A stretch of 64,000 bases of DNA from Bacillota bacterium (lineage in GTDB: Bacteria > Bacillota > Clostridia > Oscillospirales > Acutalibacteraceae). The notes beneath the pieces are model-generated. The model worked only from the letters and a program-made list of their open reading frames with translations. It did no database searches and had not been told where the DNA came from. This document shows, in pieces, positions 17,607 through 24,497 of the stretch; the stretch's first letter is position 1, and each line of letters starts with the position of its first letter. A program made the translations under genes and the position numbers. The stretch is taken from NCBI GenBank assembly GCA_023412715.1, contig JAEZCC010000037.1:62001-126000 (forward strand), given 5' to 3'.

Positions 17607-18992
17607 ATGTCGATCATCGGGGCGTTTATTGTGCCGCATCCTCCCATTATCCTTCCGGAGATCGGACGCGGGGAGGAACAGAAAATCCGCAGGACCACAG
17701 AGGCGTACCGCGAGGCGGCCCGCAGGGCCGCGGCGCTTCGGCCGGAAACCGTCGTGATCACGTCGCCCCACTCCGTCATGTACGCCGACTATTTCCATAT
17801 TTCGCCGGGCGGACGGGCCTCGGGCGATTTCGGGATGTTCCGCGCCCCCGAGGTGACGGAAAAGGCGGAGTACGACACGGAGTTCGTCGAGACGCTGACG
17901 CTGGCGGCGGGCCGGGAAGGTCTGCCCGCCGGGACCTTTGGCGAAAAGAGCAGGGCGCTGGACCACGGCACCATGATCCCGCTGCGCTTTCTGCATGAGT
18001 TCTGCCGGGACTTCCGCGTGGTCCGCATCGGGCTGTCGGGGCTGCCCGCGTCCGCGCATTACCGGCTGGGCCGCTGCATTGCGCAGACTGCGGAAAAGCT
18101 GGGCCGCCGGACCGTGTTCATCGCGAGCGGCGACCTTTCCCACAAGCTGGCGGAAAGCGGGCCGTACGGCTTTGCGCCGGAGGGGCCGGAGTTCGACCGG
18201 CAGGTCACGCAGGCGATGCGCGACGGCGACTTCGGCAGCTTTCTGTCCTTCGACGCCGATTTCTGCGACGCCGCGGCCGAATGCGGCCTGCGTTCGTTCC
18301 AGATCATGGCCGGCGCGCTCGACGGCCTGGCCGTCAAGCCAAAGCTGCTTTCTTACGAAGGCCCGTTCGGCGTGGGGTACGGCGTGGCGGCTTTCGCCGT
18401 CGTGGGGAAGGACGAATCGCGGCGTTTTCTTGAGGCGTATGAAAAACGCCGCCGCGAGCGCCTCGGCGCGAGGAAGGCCGGCGAGGACGCCTACGCCCGC
18501 CTTGCGCGCATTTCGATCGAGACCTATGTGAAGACCGGAAAGCGCGCGGAGCTGCCCGCCGATCTTCCGGAAGAGATGAGAACCGTGCGGGCCGGGACCT
18601 TCGTGTCGCTGAAAAAAGACGGCCGGCTGCGCGGCTGCATCGGCACCATCGAGCCGGCGACCGGCTGCGTCGGGGAAGAGATTCTGCGCAACGCGGTCAG
18701 CGCCGGCACGCAGGACCCCCGCTTCGACCCAGTGGAGGAGGGAGAGCTTTGCGACCTTGTCTACAGCGTGGACGTGCTCTCGGCCCCGCAGCCCGTGCAG
18801 TCCGCCGCGGAGCTGGACGCGAAGCGCTATGGCGTCATCGTGACGAAAGGGCGCAGGCGCGGCCTGCTGCTGCCGGACCTTGCCGGCGTCGATACGCCGG
18901 AGGAGCAGATTGACATCGCAAAGCGGAAGGCCGGCATCCCGCAGGAGGAGTCCTGCTCGCTCGAGCGATTCGAGGTGACGCGCCATCAGTAA
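17607..18992 (+). CDS. amrB: AmmeMemoRadiSam proteins B and A fused: Memo-like domain plus AMMECR1 domain
   Basis: 461 residues. Residues 1-265 are a Memo-family domain related to class III extradiol dioxygenases (GAFIVPHPPIILPEIGRG at the start; DHGTMIPLRFL; ASGDLSH). Residues 290-461 are an AMMECR1 domain with its hallmark LRGCIGTI. The ATG at 17607 follows GGGGGG; an upstream in-frame TTG is less likely. The radical SAM partner follows after only a few bases. The three activities co-occur across bacteria and archaea (the TIGRFAM AmmeMemoRadiSam system), and human MEMO1 and AMMECR1 are homologues. The product of the system is not established, so no reaction is assigned. Confidence 0.93.
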   Translation: MSIIGAFIVPHPPIILPEIGRGEEQKIRRTTEAYREAARRAAALRPETVVITSPHSVMYADYFHISPGGRASGDFGMFRAPEVTEKAEYDTEFVETLTLAAGREGLPAGTFGEKSRALDHGTMIPLRFLHEFCRDFRVVRIGLSGLPASAHYRLGRCIAQTAEKLGRRTVFIASGDLSHKLAESGPYGFAPEGPEFDRQVTQAMRDGDFGSFLSFDADFCDAAAECGLRSFQIMAGALDGLAVKPKLLSYEGPFGVGYGVAAFAVVGKDESRRFLEAYEKRRRERLGARKAGEDAYARLARISIETYVKTGKRAELPADLPEEMRTVRAGTFVSLKKDGRLRGCIGTIEPATGCVGEEILRNAVSAGTQDPRFDPVEEGELCDLVYSVDVLSAPQPVQSAAELDAKRYGVIVTKGRRRGLLLPDLAGVDTPEEQIDIAKRKAGIPQEESCSLERFEVTRHQ

Positions 18993-18996
18993 GGCT

Positions 18997-19812
18997 GTGT
19001 GCGCCCTTTGCCCGCACCGCTGCGCGCTGGAGGAGGGCGCCGCCGGCTTCTGCCGCGCCCGCAAAAACGAGAACGGAACCGTCGTCTGCGCCAACTACGG
19101 GCGGGCGACCTCCCTTGCGCTGGACCCGGTGGAGAAAAAGCCTCTGCGGCGCTTTTTTCCGGGCAGGATGGTCCTGTCCGTCGGCAGCTACGGGTGCAAC
19201 CTGCGCTGCCCGTTCTGCCAGAACAGCGAAATCTCCATGTCGGACGGGAACCTCGGCACCGTTTCCCTTTCTCCGCAGGTCCTGGTCGAAAAGGCCGCGG
19301 AGCTGCGGCCGCGCGGGAATATCGGCATCGCCTACACCTACAACGAGCCGCTCGTGGGGTACGAATACGTCCGCGACTGCGCCGCGCTGGCGAAAGAAAA
19401 GGGCCTGAAAAACATCGTCGTGACGAACGGCTGCTTCTGCGAAGAGCCGCTCCGGGATCTTCTGCCGGACATCGACGCCATGAACATCGACCTCAAGGCG
19501 TTTTCGCAGCGCTTTTACGGCAGGATCGGCGGCGACCTGGAAACGGTCAAGCGGGCGATTGCGCTCTGCTCCGCCGCCTGCCATGTCGAGGTGACGACGC
19601 TGATTGTCCCCGGCGAGAACGACACCGAGGAGGAGATGCGGGCCCTGTCTTCCTGGCTGGCCGGCGTGGATCCGGAAATCCCGCTGCATGTCACGCGCTT
19701 CTTCCCGCGGTGGAAAATGTCGGACCGCGGGCCGACCCCGGCCGAAACGGTTTACGCCCTTGCGGACGCCGCGCGGGAGCGTCTGCGCCACGTTTACGTC
19801 GGCAACTGCTGA
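18997..19812 (+). CDS. amrS: AmmeMemoRadiSam system radical SAM enzyme
   Basis: About 271 residues. An N-terminal cysteine cluster (CALCPHRC) precedes the radical SAM motif CNLRCPFC (CX3CX2C), which binds the 4Fe-4S cluster that cleaves S-adenosylmethionine. GIAYTYNEPLVGYEYV follows, as in the PflA-like branch. The coordinates use the GTG at 18997, but an ATC at 18985 sits at ideal distance from GAGGTGA (18973-18979) and would give the usual family N-terminus; a TGA at 18976 closes the frame upstream. The gene follows the Memo-AMMECR1 fusion by four bases and forms an operon with it. The substrate is unknown. Confidence 0.93.
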   Translation: MCALCPHRCALEEGAAGFCRARKNENGTVVCANYGRATSLALDPVEKKPLRRFFPGRMVLSVGSYGCNLRCPFCQNSEISMSDGNLGTVSLSPQVLVEKAAELRPRGNIGIAYTYNEPLVGYEYVRDCAALAKEKGLKNIVVTNGCFCEEPLRDLLPDIDAMNIDLKAFSQRFYGRIGGDLETVKRAIALCSAACHVEVTTLIVPGENDTEEEMRALSSWLAGVDPEIPLHVTRFFPRWKMSDRGPTPAETVYALADAARERLRHVYVGNC

Positions 19813-19891
19813 TCGGCAGGCCCAGCCTGCATGCAGAGGGTTCCGTCGTGCGGACTGGTTTTTTGCGCCGGACAAAACGGCGGGGCCCGGC

Positions 19892-19914
19892 AGCGGCGGC
19901 ATGCCGCTTTTTTT
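19892..19914 (+). terminator. Terminator after the AmmeMemoRadiSam operon
   Basis: AGCGGC (19892-19897), short loop, GCCGCT (19903-19908), then six T. Confidence 0.75.
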
Positions 19915-20040
19915 GCAAAAACGGAAATACATAAATTGCGGGCCTTCCGCAAAAAATGTTGGGGAACAGGCGCCGACCGGATTCGGCCGGCCGAAGCGGA
20001 AAACTTGCATTTTTTCAAAAATATCAAAGGGGGACATAGC

Positions 20041-20583
20041 ATGACGAATATCGTTTTGTGCGGCGATCCCGGCGAGAAATCCGTCACGCAGGCGCTGCTG
20101 GATGCGCTTCCCCTGTACGGCGGCGTATGCTTCGTCAGCCCGGAAAACGTGTCGGAAAGCGGCGCTCCGGCGGAATTTCTGCTCTGCGAGTGCCCGTCCG
20201 TCCCAAGCATCGGCTTTTCCCGCGGGATCCTTCTGCTGAAAAACGGCCTGCGGCCACAGCAGCTTCCCGTGCTGGTCCCGGAAGGCTTCTGCTGCGCTCT
20301 GGAGTCGCAGAACCGGAGCGGCGCCGATCTGCTCAAAGGCAGCGGCGCGGTTGTCGTCGCCTGCGGGACGGGCGCGAAAGACACCCTCAGCATCGCCGGG
20401 CTGGAAAGCGCCGGCGCCACCATCAGCCTGCAGAGGAACCTCGTCACGCTGGACGGAAAAATGCTTGAGCCGCACGACTTCAACGTGACCTTTTCCGTCC
20501 CGAGAAGCCCGTACCAGACGCTGCTTGTCAGCGCGGCGCTTCTGCTTGCGGGCGTGGATTCCCAGAATGGCTATATCATCTGA
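20041..20583 (+). CDS. Uncharacterised 180-residue protein, Rossmann-like pattern
   Basis: I do not recognise the family. The protein starts with a strand-loop (TNIVLCGDPGEKS) and later has VVVACGTGAKDTLSIAGLE, a glycine-rich segment resembling a nucleotide- or substrate-binding loop. There are no membrane segments or signal peptide. The N-terminal half is rich in Cys (VCF, LLCEC, CCAL). The ATG at 20041 follows AAAGGGGGA; the longer upstream frame has no comparable ribosome site. It is separated from the AmmeMemoRadiSam genes by a terminator, so it is its own unit. Confidence 0.75.
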   Translation: MTNIVLCGDPGEKSVTQALLDALPLYGGVCFVSPENVSESGAPAEFLLCECPSVPSIGFSRGILLLKNGLRPQQLPVLVPEGFCCALESQNRSGADLLKGSGAVVVACGTGAKDTLSIAGLESAGATISLQRNLVTLDGKMLEPHDFNVTFSVPRSPYQTLLVSAALLLAGVDSQNGYII

Positions 20584-20639
20584 CCAAGAATAAATTAGCA
20601 CTCATAAACGTCCGCCCGCGCCGAATACTACCTAATGCA

Positions 20640-20888
20640 AACGCGTTGGACGACCGAAGAAAAAACCGGCATGGCGACCGGAAAAAAAGTCTTTTATCAG
20701 GCACAGTGACCGCTCTGCAGGCCGAAAGGCCGCGGGTGGAATGCCCGAAAAAGCGGCAGGCGTTCTCCGGACCGGACTCTCCCTGATTACGGGGACAGCG
20801 CGGAATGCCTGAGAAGCGGCGCGAAAATCACCGCACATTATAAGTCCAGAATGCGCGCCCCCTGCAATCGGCGGAGGGCGCGTCTTTT
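20640..20888 (+). ncRNA. Candidate structured RNA of unknown class
   Basis: The 390-bp gap after the preceding gene has no open frame with a ribosome site but contains ordered helices. TCAGGC (20697-20702) can pair with GCCTGA (20807-20812), enclosing three hairpins: one capped by GGCC-GAAA-GGCC (around 20730), GAATGCC...GGCGTTC, and TCCC...GGGA. It ends in a terminator at 20853-20889. No match to tmRNA, RNase P, SRP or a riboswitch that I know. The promoter is not obvious. Confidence 0.3.
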
Positions 20889-20889
20889 T
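20853..20889 (+). terminator. Rho-independent terminator
   Basis: GCGCGCCC (20853-20860) pairs with GGGCGCGT (20876-20883), followed by CTTTTTA. It ends the candidate RNA transcript. Confidence 0.7.
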
Positions 20890-20916
20890 ATGCGCGGCGC
20901 CGCCCGGGAAATTTTC

Positions 20917-20945
20917 TTGACAGAAAACACGGATGCGGGTATGCT
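20917..20945 (+). promoter_or_regulatory. Promoter of the small membrane protein gene
   Basis: Perfect TTGACA (20917-20922), 17 bp, TATGCT (20940-20945), 30 bp before the ATG. Confidence 0.6.
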
Positions 20946-20974
20946 TTACACAGGAAGAAGGGAGAGATTCCTCA

Positions 20975-21277
20975 ATGCCCGAAGAAATCCGTCGGCCGGA
21001 AAGCCGCCGATATCCCCCCGCTCCGCTGATTGCCGTCTCGGCGCTTTCCGCGCTGGCGGCCGTTTCCGAGGCCGCGTCGTTTTTTTACGCGCGGGCGCAT
21101 CTCAAAGAGATCCTGCGCGACGGTTCCATTGCGGTTCTGGGCGGCAGGGCCTTTTTGACGGAGAGCGCGGCGCAGGCGAACCCGCATCTTGTCACGGCCG
21201 CTTTCTGCGTGCTGCTCTCCGCCGTCTGTGCGGTCGTCGCGGTGCGCCTGAAGCGGAACAGACAGCGAAAAAGCTGA
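20975..21277 (+). CDS. Small hypothetical membrane protein (100 residues)
   Basis: Two hydrophobic segments (PLIAVSALSALAAVSEAASF at about 13-32 and LVTAAFCVLLSAVCAVVAV at about 73-91) are joined by a loop of about 40 residues; the tail is basic (RLKRNRQRKS). The start at 20975 is preferred over an upstream in-frame ATG because GAAGGGAGAG precedes it. It has its own promoter and a terminator shared with the converging gatB. No family recognised. Confidence 0.7.
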   Translation: MPEEIRRPESRRYPPAPLIAVSALSALAAVSEAASFFYARAHLKEILRDGSIAVLGGRAFLTESAAQANPHLVTAAFCVLLSAVCAVVAVRLKRNRQRKS

Positions 21278-21280
21278 AAA

Positions 21281-21309
21281 ACGGCTCCGGAATTTTCTGG
21301 AGCCGTTTC
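21281..21309. terminator. Bidirectional terminator between converging genes
   Basis: AACGGCTCC...GGAGCCGTT stem. It lies one base after the stop of gatB on the minus strand and four bases after the small membrane protein gene on the plus strand. Confidence 0.7.
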
Positions 21310-21310
21310 G

Positions 21311-22726
21311 TTATGCTTTTATGATGGAAATCAGAATTTTTTCCGCCGCCTGCGGATCGGCACGCCCGCGCGTCGCTTTCATCACGGCGCCGACAAGGGC
21401 CTTGACGGCTTTTTCCTTCCCGCCGAGGTAGTCGCGCACGGCGTTTGGGTTCTCGGCCGCGGCCTGCTCGCACAAGGCGCGCAGCTCGCCTTCGTCGAAG
21501 CCCGCGAGGTCGTTTTCGCTGAGGAACGCGGAGGCCGGTTTGCCGGTGTCAAGCATCTTTTCCAGCGTGGACTTCACAAGGTTCATGCGGATTTTGCCGC
21601 CGTCCAGCAGCTTCAGGAGGGCGTTCAGGTTTTCCGCGGAAACGGAAACGTTGAACTCATCTTTCTCGTCTTCCGTGGCCAAGCGGGCGAAAATGGGGCC
21701 TGTGATGCAGTTCGCGGCGGCCTTCGGGTTTTTGAGGCCCTCTGCCGCGGCCTCGAAATAGTCGGCAATTTTCCGGTGCTCCGCAATCTGCTTCGCCTCG
21801 GCTTCCGAAAGGCCGAAATCCTTCATAAAGCGGCCGATGCGGGATTCCAGAGCTTCCGGCATACGGCTTTTTATATCTGCGAGCATCTCGTCCGTCACGT
21901 GGATGGTCACGAGGTCCGGCTCGCGGAAATAGCGGTAGTCGTTGGCGTCCTCTTTGCCGCGCATCCCCTCGGTGCAGCCGGTCTCTTCGTCGTAGCGGCG
22001 CGTCTCCTGCACGACGGCCTCGCCGCTTTCCAGCAGGTCGATTTGCCGGTTCATCTCGTACTCCATCGCCTTTGTGATGAACGAGAAGGAGTTCATGTTC
22101 TTGATTTCGGTGCGGGTGCCGAGCTTTTCGGAGCCCTTCGGCCGCACGGAGATGTTCACGTCGCAGCGCAGCGACCCCTCCTGCATTTTGCAGTCGGAGA
22201 CACCGATGTAGCGCATGATGGCCTGCAGCGTTTCGACGTACTCGACCGCCTCGTCAATGTTGCGGATGTCCGGCTCCGAGACGATTTCGATGAGCGGCAC
22301 GCCGCCGCGATTGTAGTCGATGAGCGTGCTGCCGCGCTCGTGCACCAGCTTGCCCGCGTCCTCTTCGATGTGGATGCGGGTCAGGCGGATTTTTCGCCCG
22401 TCCGAGAGCGGGACGTATCCGTTTTTGCACAGCGGCCTGTCGTACTGGGATATCTGGTACGCTTTGGGCAGGTCGGGGTAGACGTAGTTTTTGCGGTCCA
22501 TTTTTGAGATTTCGCTGATTTCGCAGTTTGTGGCGAGACCGGCCATCACCGCATATTCCACCACGGCGCGGTTGAGCTTCGGCAGCGTGCCCGGCAGCCC
22601 GATGCAGACGGGGCAGCAGTGCGTGTTCGGCTCGCCGCCGAACTCCGTAGGGCATGAGCAGAAGATTTTTGTTTTCGTGGCAAGCTCCACGTGCGTTTCA
22701 AGGCCGCAGACCAGTTCGTAATTCAT
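21311..22726 (-). CDS. gatB: Asp-tRNA(Asn)/Glu-tRNA(Gln) amidotransferase subunit B
   Basis: 471 residues. GatB binds the misacylated tRNA and carries out ATP-dependent activation of the side-chain carboxylate, receiving ammonia from GatA. The N-terminus (VCGLETHVEL), the zinc-type cysteines (CSCP, HCCPVC), DYNRGGVPLIEIVSEPD, and the C-terminal YqeY-like helical tail are all typical. The ATG at 22726 overlaps the gatA stop by four bases. The frame runs on upstream inside gatA but is not coding there. It is the last gene of aspS-gatC-gatA-gatB. Confidence 0.96.
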   Translation of the reverse strand: MNYELVCGLETHVELATKTKIFCSCPTEFGGEPNTHCCPVCIGLPGTLPKLNRAVVEYAVMAGLATNCEISEISKMDRKNYVYPDLPKAYQISQYDRPLCKNGYVPLSDGRKIRLTRIHIEEDAGKLVHERGSTLIDYNRGGVPLIEIVSEPDIRNIDEAVEYVETLQAIMRYIGVSDCKMQEGSLRCDVNISVRPKGSEKLGTRTEIKNMNSFSFITKAMEYEMNRQIDLLESGEAVVQETRRYDEETGCTEGMRGKEDANDYRYFREPDLVTIHVTDEMLADIKSRMPEALESRIGRFMKDFGLSEAEAKQIAEHRKIADYFEAAAEGLKNPKAAANCITGPIFARLATEDEKDEFNVSVSAENLNALLKLLDGGKIRMNLVKSTLEKMLDTGKPASAFLSENDLAGFDEGELRALCEQAAAENPNAVRDYLGGKEKAVKALVGAVMKATRGRADPQAAEKILISIIKA

Positions 22727-24189
22727 AGCGTGACCCCCGTTTCCGCCGCGCGGAAGACCTCGTCCCCGGCCGCCAGCTCGTACTGCCGGGCGGCGTTCAG
22801 AAGCGGCGCCTCCGAGAATTTCGGCCCGATGAGCTGCATGCCGACGGGCATGCCGTCGGAGCCGAAGCCGCACGGCACGCTGATGCCCGGCAGACCCGCG
22901 ATGTTGACCGGCACCGTGCAGATGTCGGTCAGGTACGTCTCCACGGGGTCCTTTGCGGTGTAGTTCTGCGGGAACGCCGTCGTCGGGACGGTGGGGGCGA
23001 GCATCAGGTCGCATTTCGAGAACGCGCCGTCGAACGCCGCGACAAGCGAGCCGCGCAGGTTCTGCGCCTTTTTGTAGTAGGCGTCGTAATACCCGGCGCT
23101 CAGCACATAGGTGCCGAGCAGGATGCGCCGCTTGGCCTCGGTGCCGAAGCCCTCGCTGCGGGTTTTGCAGATCATGTCGTTGCGGTCCGCGTAATGCTCC
23201 GCGCGGGACCCGTAGCGGATGCCGTCATACCTCCCGAGGTTGGAGGAAGCCTCCGCGCAGGCGAGGATGTAGTACACCGGCAGGCAGTATTTCAGCGACG
23301 GCATCGGGAACTCCACAATTTCGGCGCCGAGCGAGCGGAACGTTTCAATCCCTTTCCGCAGCGCCGCGTCCACGTCCCCGCGGATGCCGTCGAAATATTC
23401 GCGCGCAATGCCGATCCTGAGGCCTTTGATCCCGCGGCCGAGCTGCGGAACGACGGGTTCCTTCTGCCCGCTGCTGGTCGAGTCCATCCCGTCAAATTTT
23501 GCGACGGCGTCGTAGACCAGCGCCGCGTCCTCCACGCTTTGGGTGATGGGGCCTATCTGGTCGAAGCTCGACGCGTAGGCGATAAGGCCGTAGCGCGAGA
23601 CCGTGCCGTAGGTCGGCTTGAAGCCGACGATGCCGCAGAAGCTGGCCGGCTGGCGGATGGATCCGCCCGTGTCGGAACCGAGGCCGTAGGCCGCGAGGTT
23701 CGCCCCCACGGCCGCCGCCGCGCCGCCGCTGCTGCCGCCCGCGACGCGCTCTTTGTTGTGCGGGTTTTTCGCCCCGCCGAAGCAGGACGTTTCGCACGAC
23801 GAGCCCATGGCGAACTCGTCCATGTTCGCTTTGCCGAGCAGCACGGCATTCTGCTGTTTCAGAAGCGACCAGACCGTCGCGTCGTAGATCGGCACGTACC
23901 CTTCGAGAATTCTCGAGCAGCACGTGGTCTCGATGCCGTCGGTCGAGATGTTGTCCTTGAGCGTCATGGGGATGCCCTCGAGGGGCGCGAGCGCTTCCCC
24001 GGCGGCGATTTTTTTGTCCACGCGCGCGGAGGCCGCGAGCGCCGTCTCCGGCGTCAGGCGGACATAGGCGTTCAGCGCACCGTTTTCTTTTTCGATGGCC
24101 GCAAGGTACCGCTTTGTCAGCTCCGTGCAGCTGATCTGCTTTTCAGAGAGAAGCCCGTGCAGCTTCGCAATGGTTCCGTGTCTGCCCAT
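22723..24189 (-). CDS. gatA: Asp-tRNA(Asn)/Glu-tRNA(Gln) amidotransferase subunit A
   Basis: 488 residues of amidase-signature family; hydrolyses glutamine and channels ammonia to GatB. The Ser-rich core GGSSGGAAAAVGANL and the DTGGSIRQPAS segment holding the cis-Ser/Ser pair of the Ser-Ser-Lys triad are both present. The ATG at 24189 with GGGGGAG upstream is chosen; the earlier extension is inside gatC. Ten bases separate it from the gatC stop. Confidence 0.96.
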   Translation of the reverse strand: MGRHGTIAKLHGLLSEKQISCTELTKRYLAAIEKENGALNAYVRLTPETALAASARVDKKIAAGEALAPLEGIPMTLKDNISTDGIETTCCSRILEGYVPIYDATVWSLLKQQNAVLLGKANMDEFAMGSSCETSCFGGAKNPHNKERVAGGSSGGAAAAVGANLAAYGLGSDTGGSIRQPASFCGIVGFKPTYGTVSRYGLIAYASSFDQIGPITQSVEDAALVYDAVAKFDGMDSTSSGQKEPVVPQLGRGIKGLRIGIAREYFDGIRGDVDAALRKGIETFRSLGAEIVEFPMPSLKYCLPVYYILACAEASSNLGRYDGIRYGSRAEHYADRNDMICKTRSEGFGTEAKRRILLGTYVLSAGYYDAYYKKAQNLRGSLVAAFDGAFSKCDLMLAPTVPTTAFPQNYTAKDPVETYLTDICTVPVNIAGLPGISVPCGFGSDGMPVGMQLIGPKFSEAPLLNAARQYELAAGDEVFRAAETGVTL

Positions 24190-24199
24190 CCGTCTCCCC

Positions 24200-24478
24200 C
24201 TAACCGCGGCGCCGCACGAGGAAGTACCCGCCCTCGCGGCTGTCCGTGTTCTGCAGAATCTTTTCGCGATCGAGCGGCGTCCCGGGAACGTCCTCGCGGA
24301 ACACGTTTTCGAGGCCGTTGATATTGTCAAAATCGGACGCCTCCGGAACGGCGGCGCTGATGGTGTCGGCGAATGCGATAATCTCGTTCATGTCCTTCGT
24401 CAGGCCGTCCAGCTCCCCCGGGCCGACGGAGAGCTTCGCAAGGCCTGCGATCTGAAGGATGTCTTCATGCGTGACCAA
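24200..24478 (-). CDS. gatC: Asp-tRNA(Asn)/Glu-tRNA(Gln) amidotransferase subunit C
   Basis: 92 residues; the small subunit that clamps GatA to GatB. The typical order is seen: an N-terminal helix with LAKLSV, then MNEIIAFADTI, and a C-terminal LREDVP-like segment (FREDVPGTPLDREKIL) that wraps GatA. Initiation is at a TTG (24478) behind GGGAGGG, as no ATG is in frame. It lies 19 bases after aspS. Confidence 0.92.
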   Translation of the reverse strand: MVTHEDILQIAGLAKLSVGPGELDGLTKDMNEIIAFADTISAAVPEASDFDNINGLENVFREDVPGTPLDREKILQNTDSREGGYFLVRRRG

Positions 24479-24497
24479 TGTCGGTCCCTCCCGCGGA

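Noticed and set aside
20640..20888. tmRNA, RNase P, SRP RNA or T-box in this gap
   Set aside because: None of their conserved cores (for example the tRNA-like CCA end, GAGGAAAGTCC, GGAAGCAGC, GGTGGNACC) is present.
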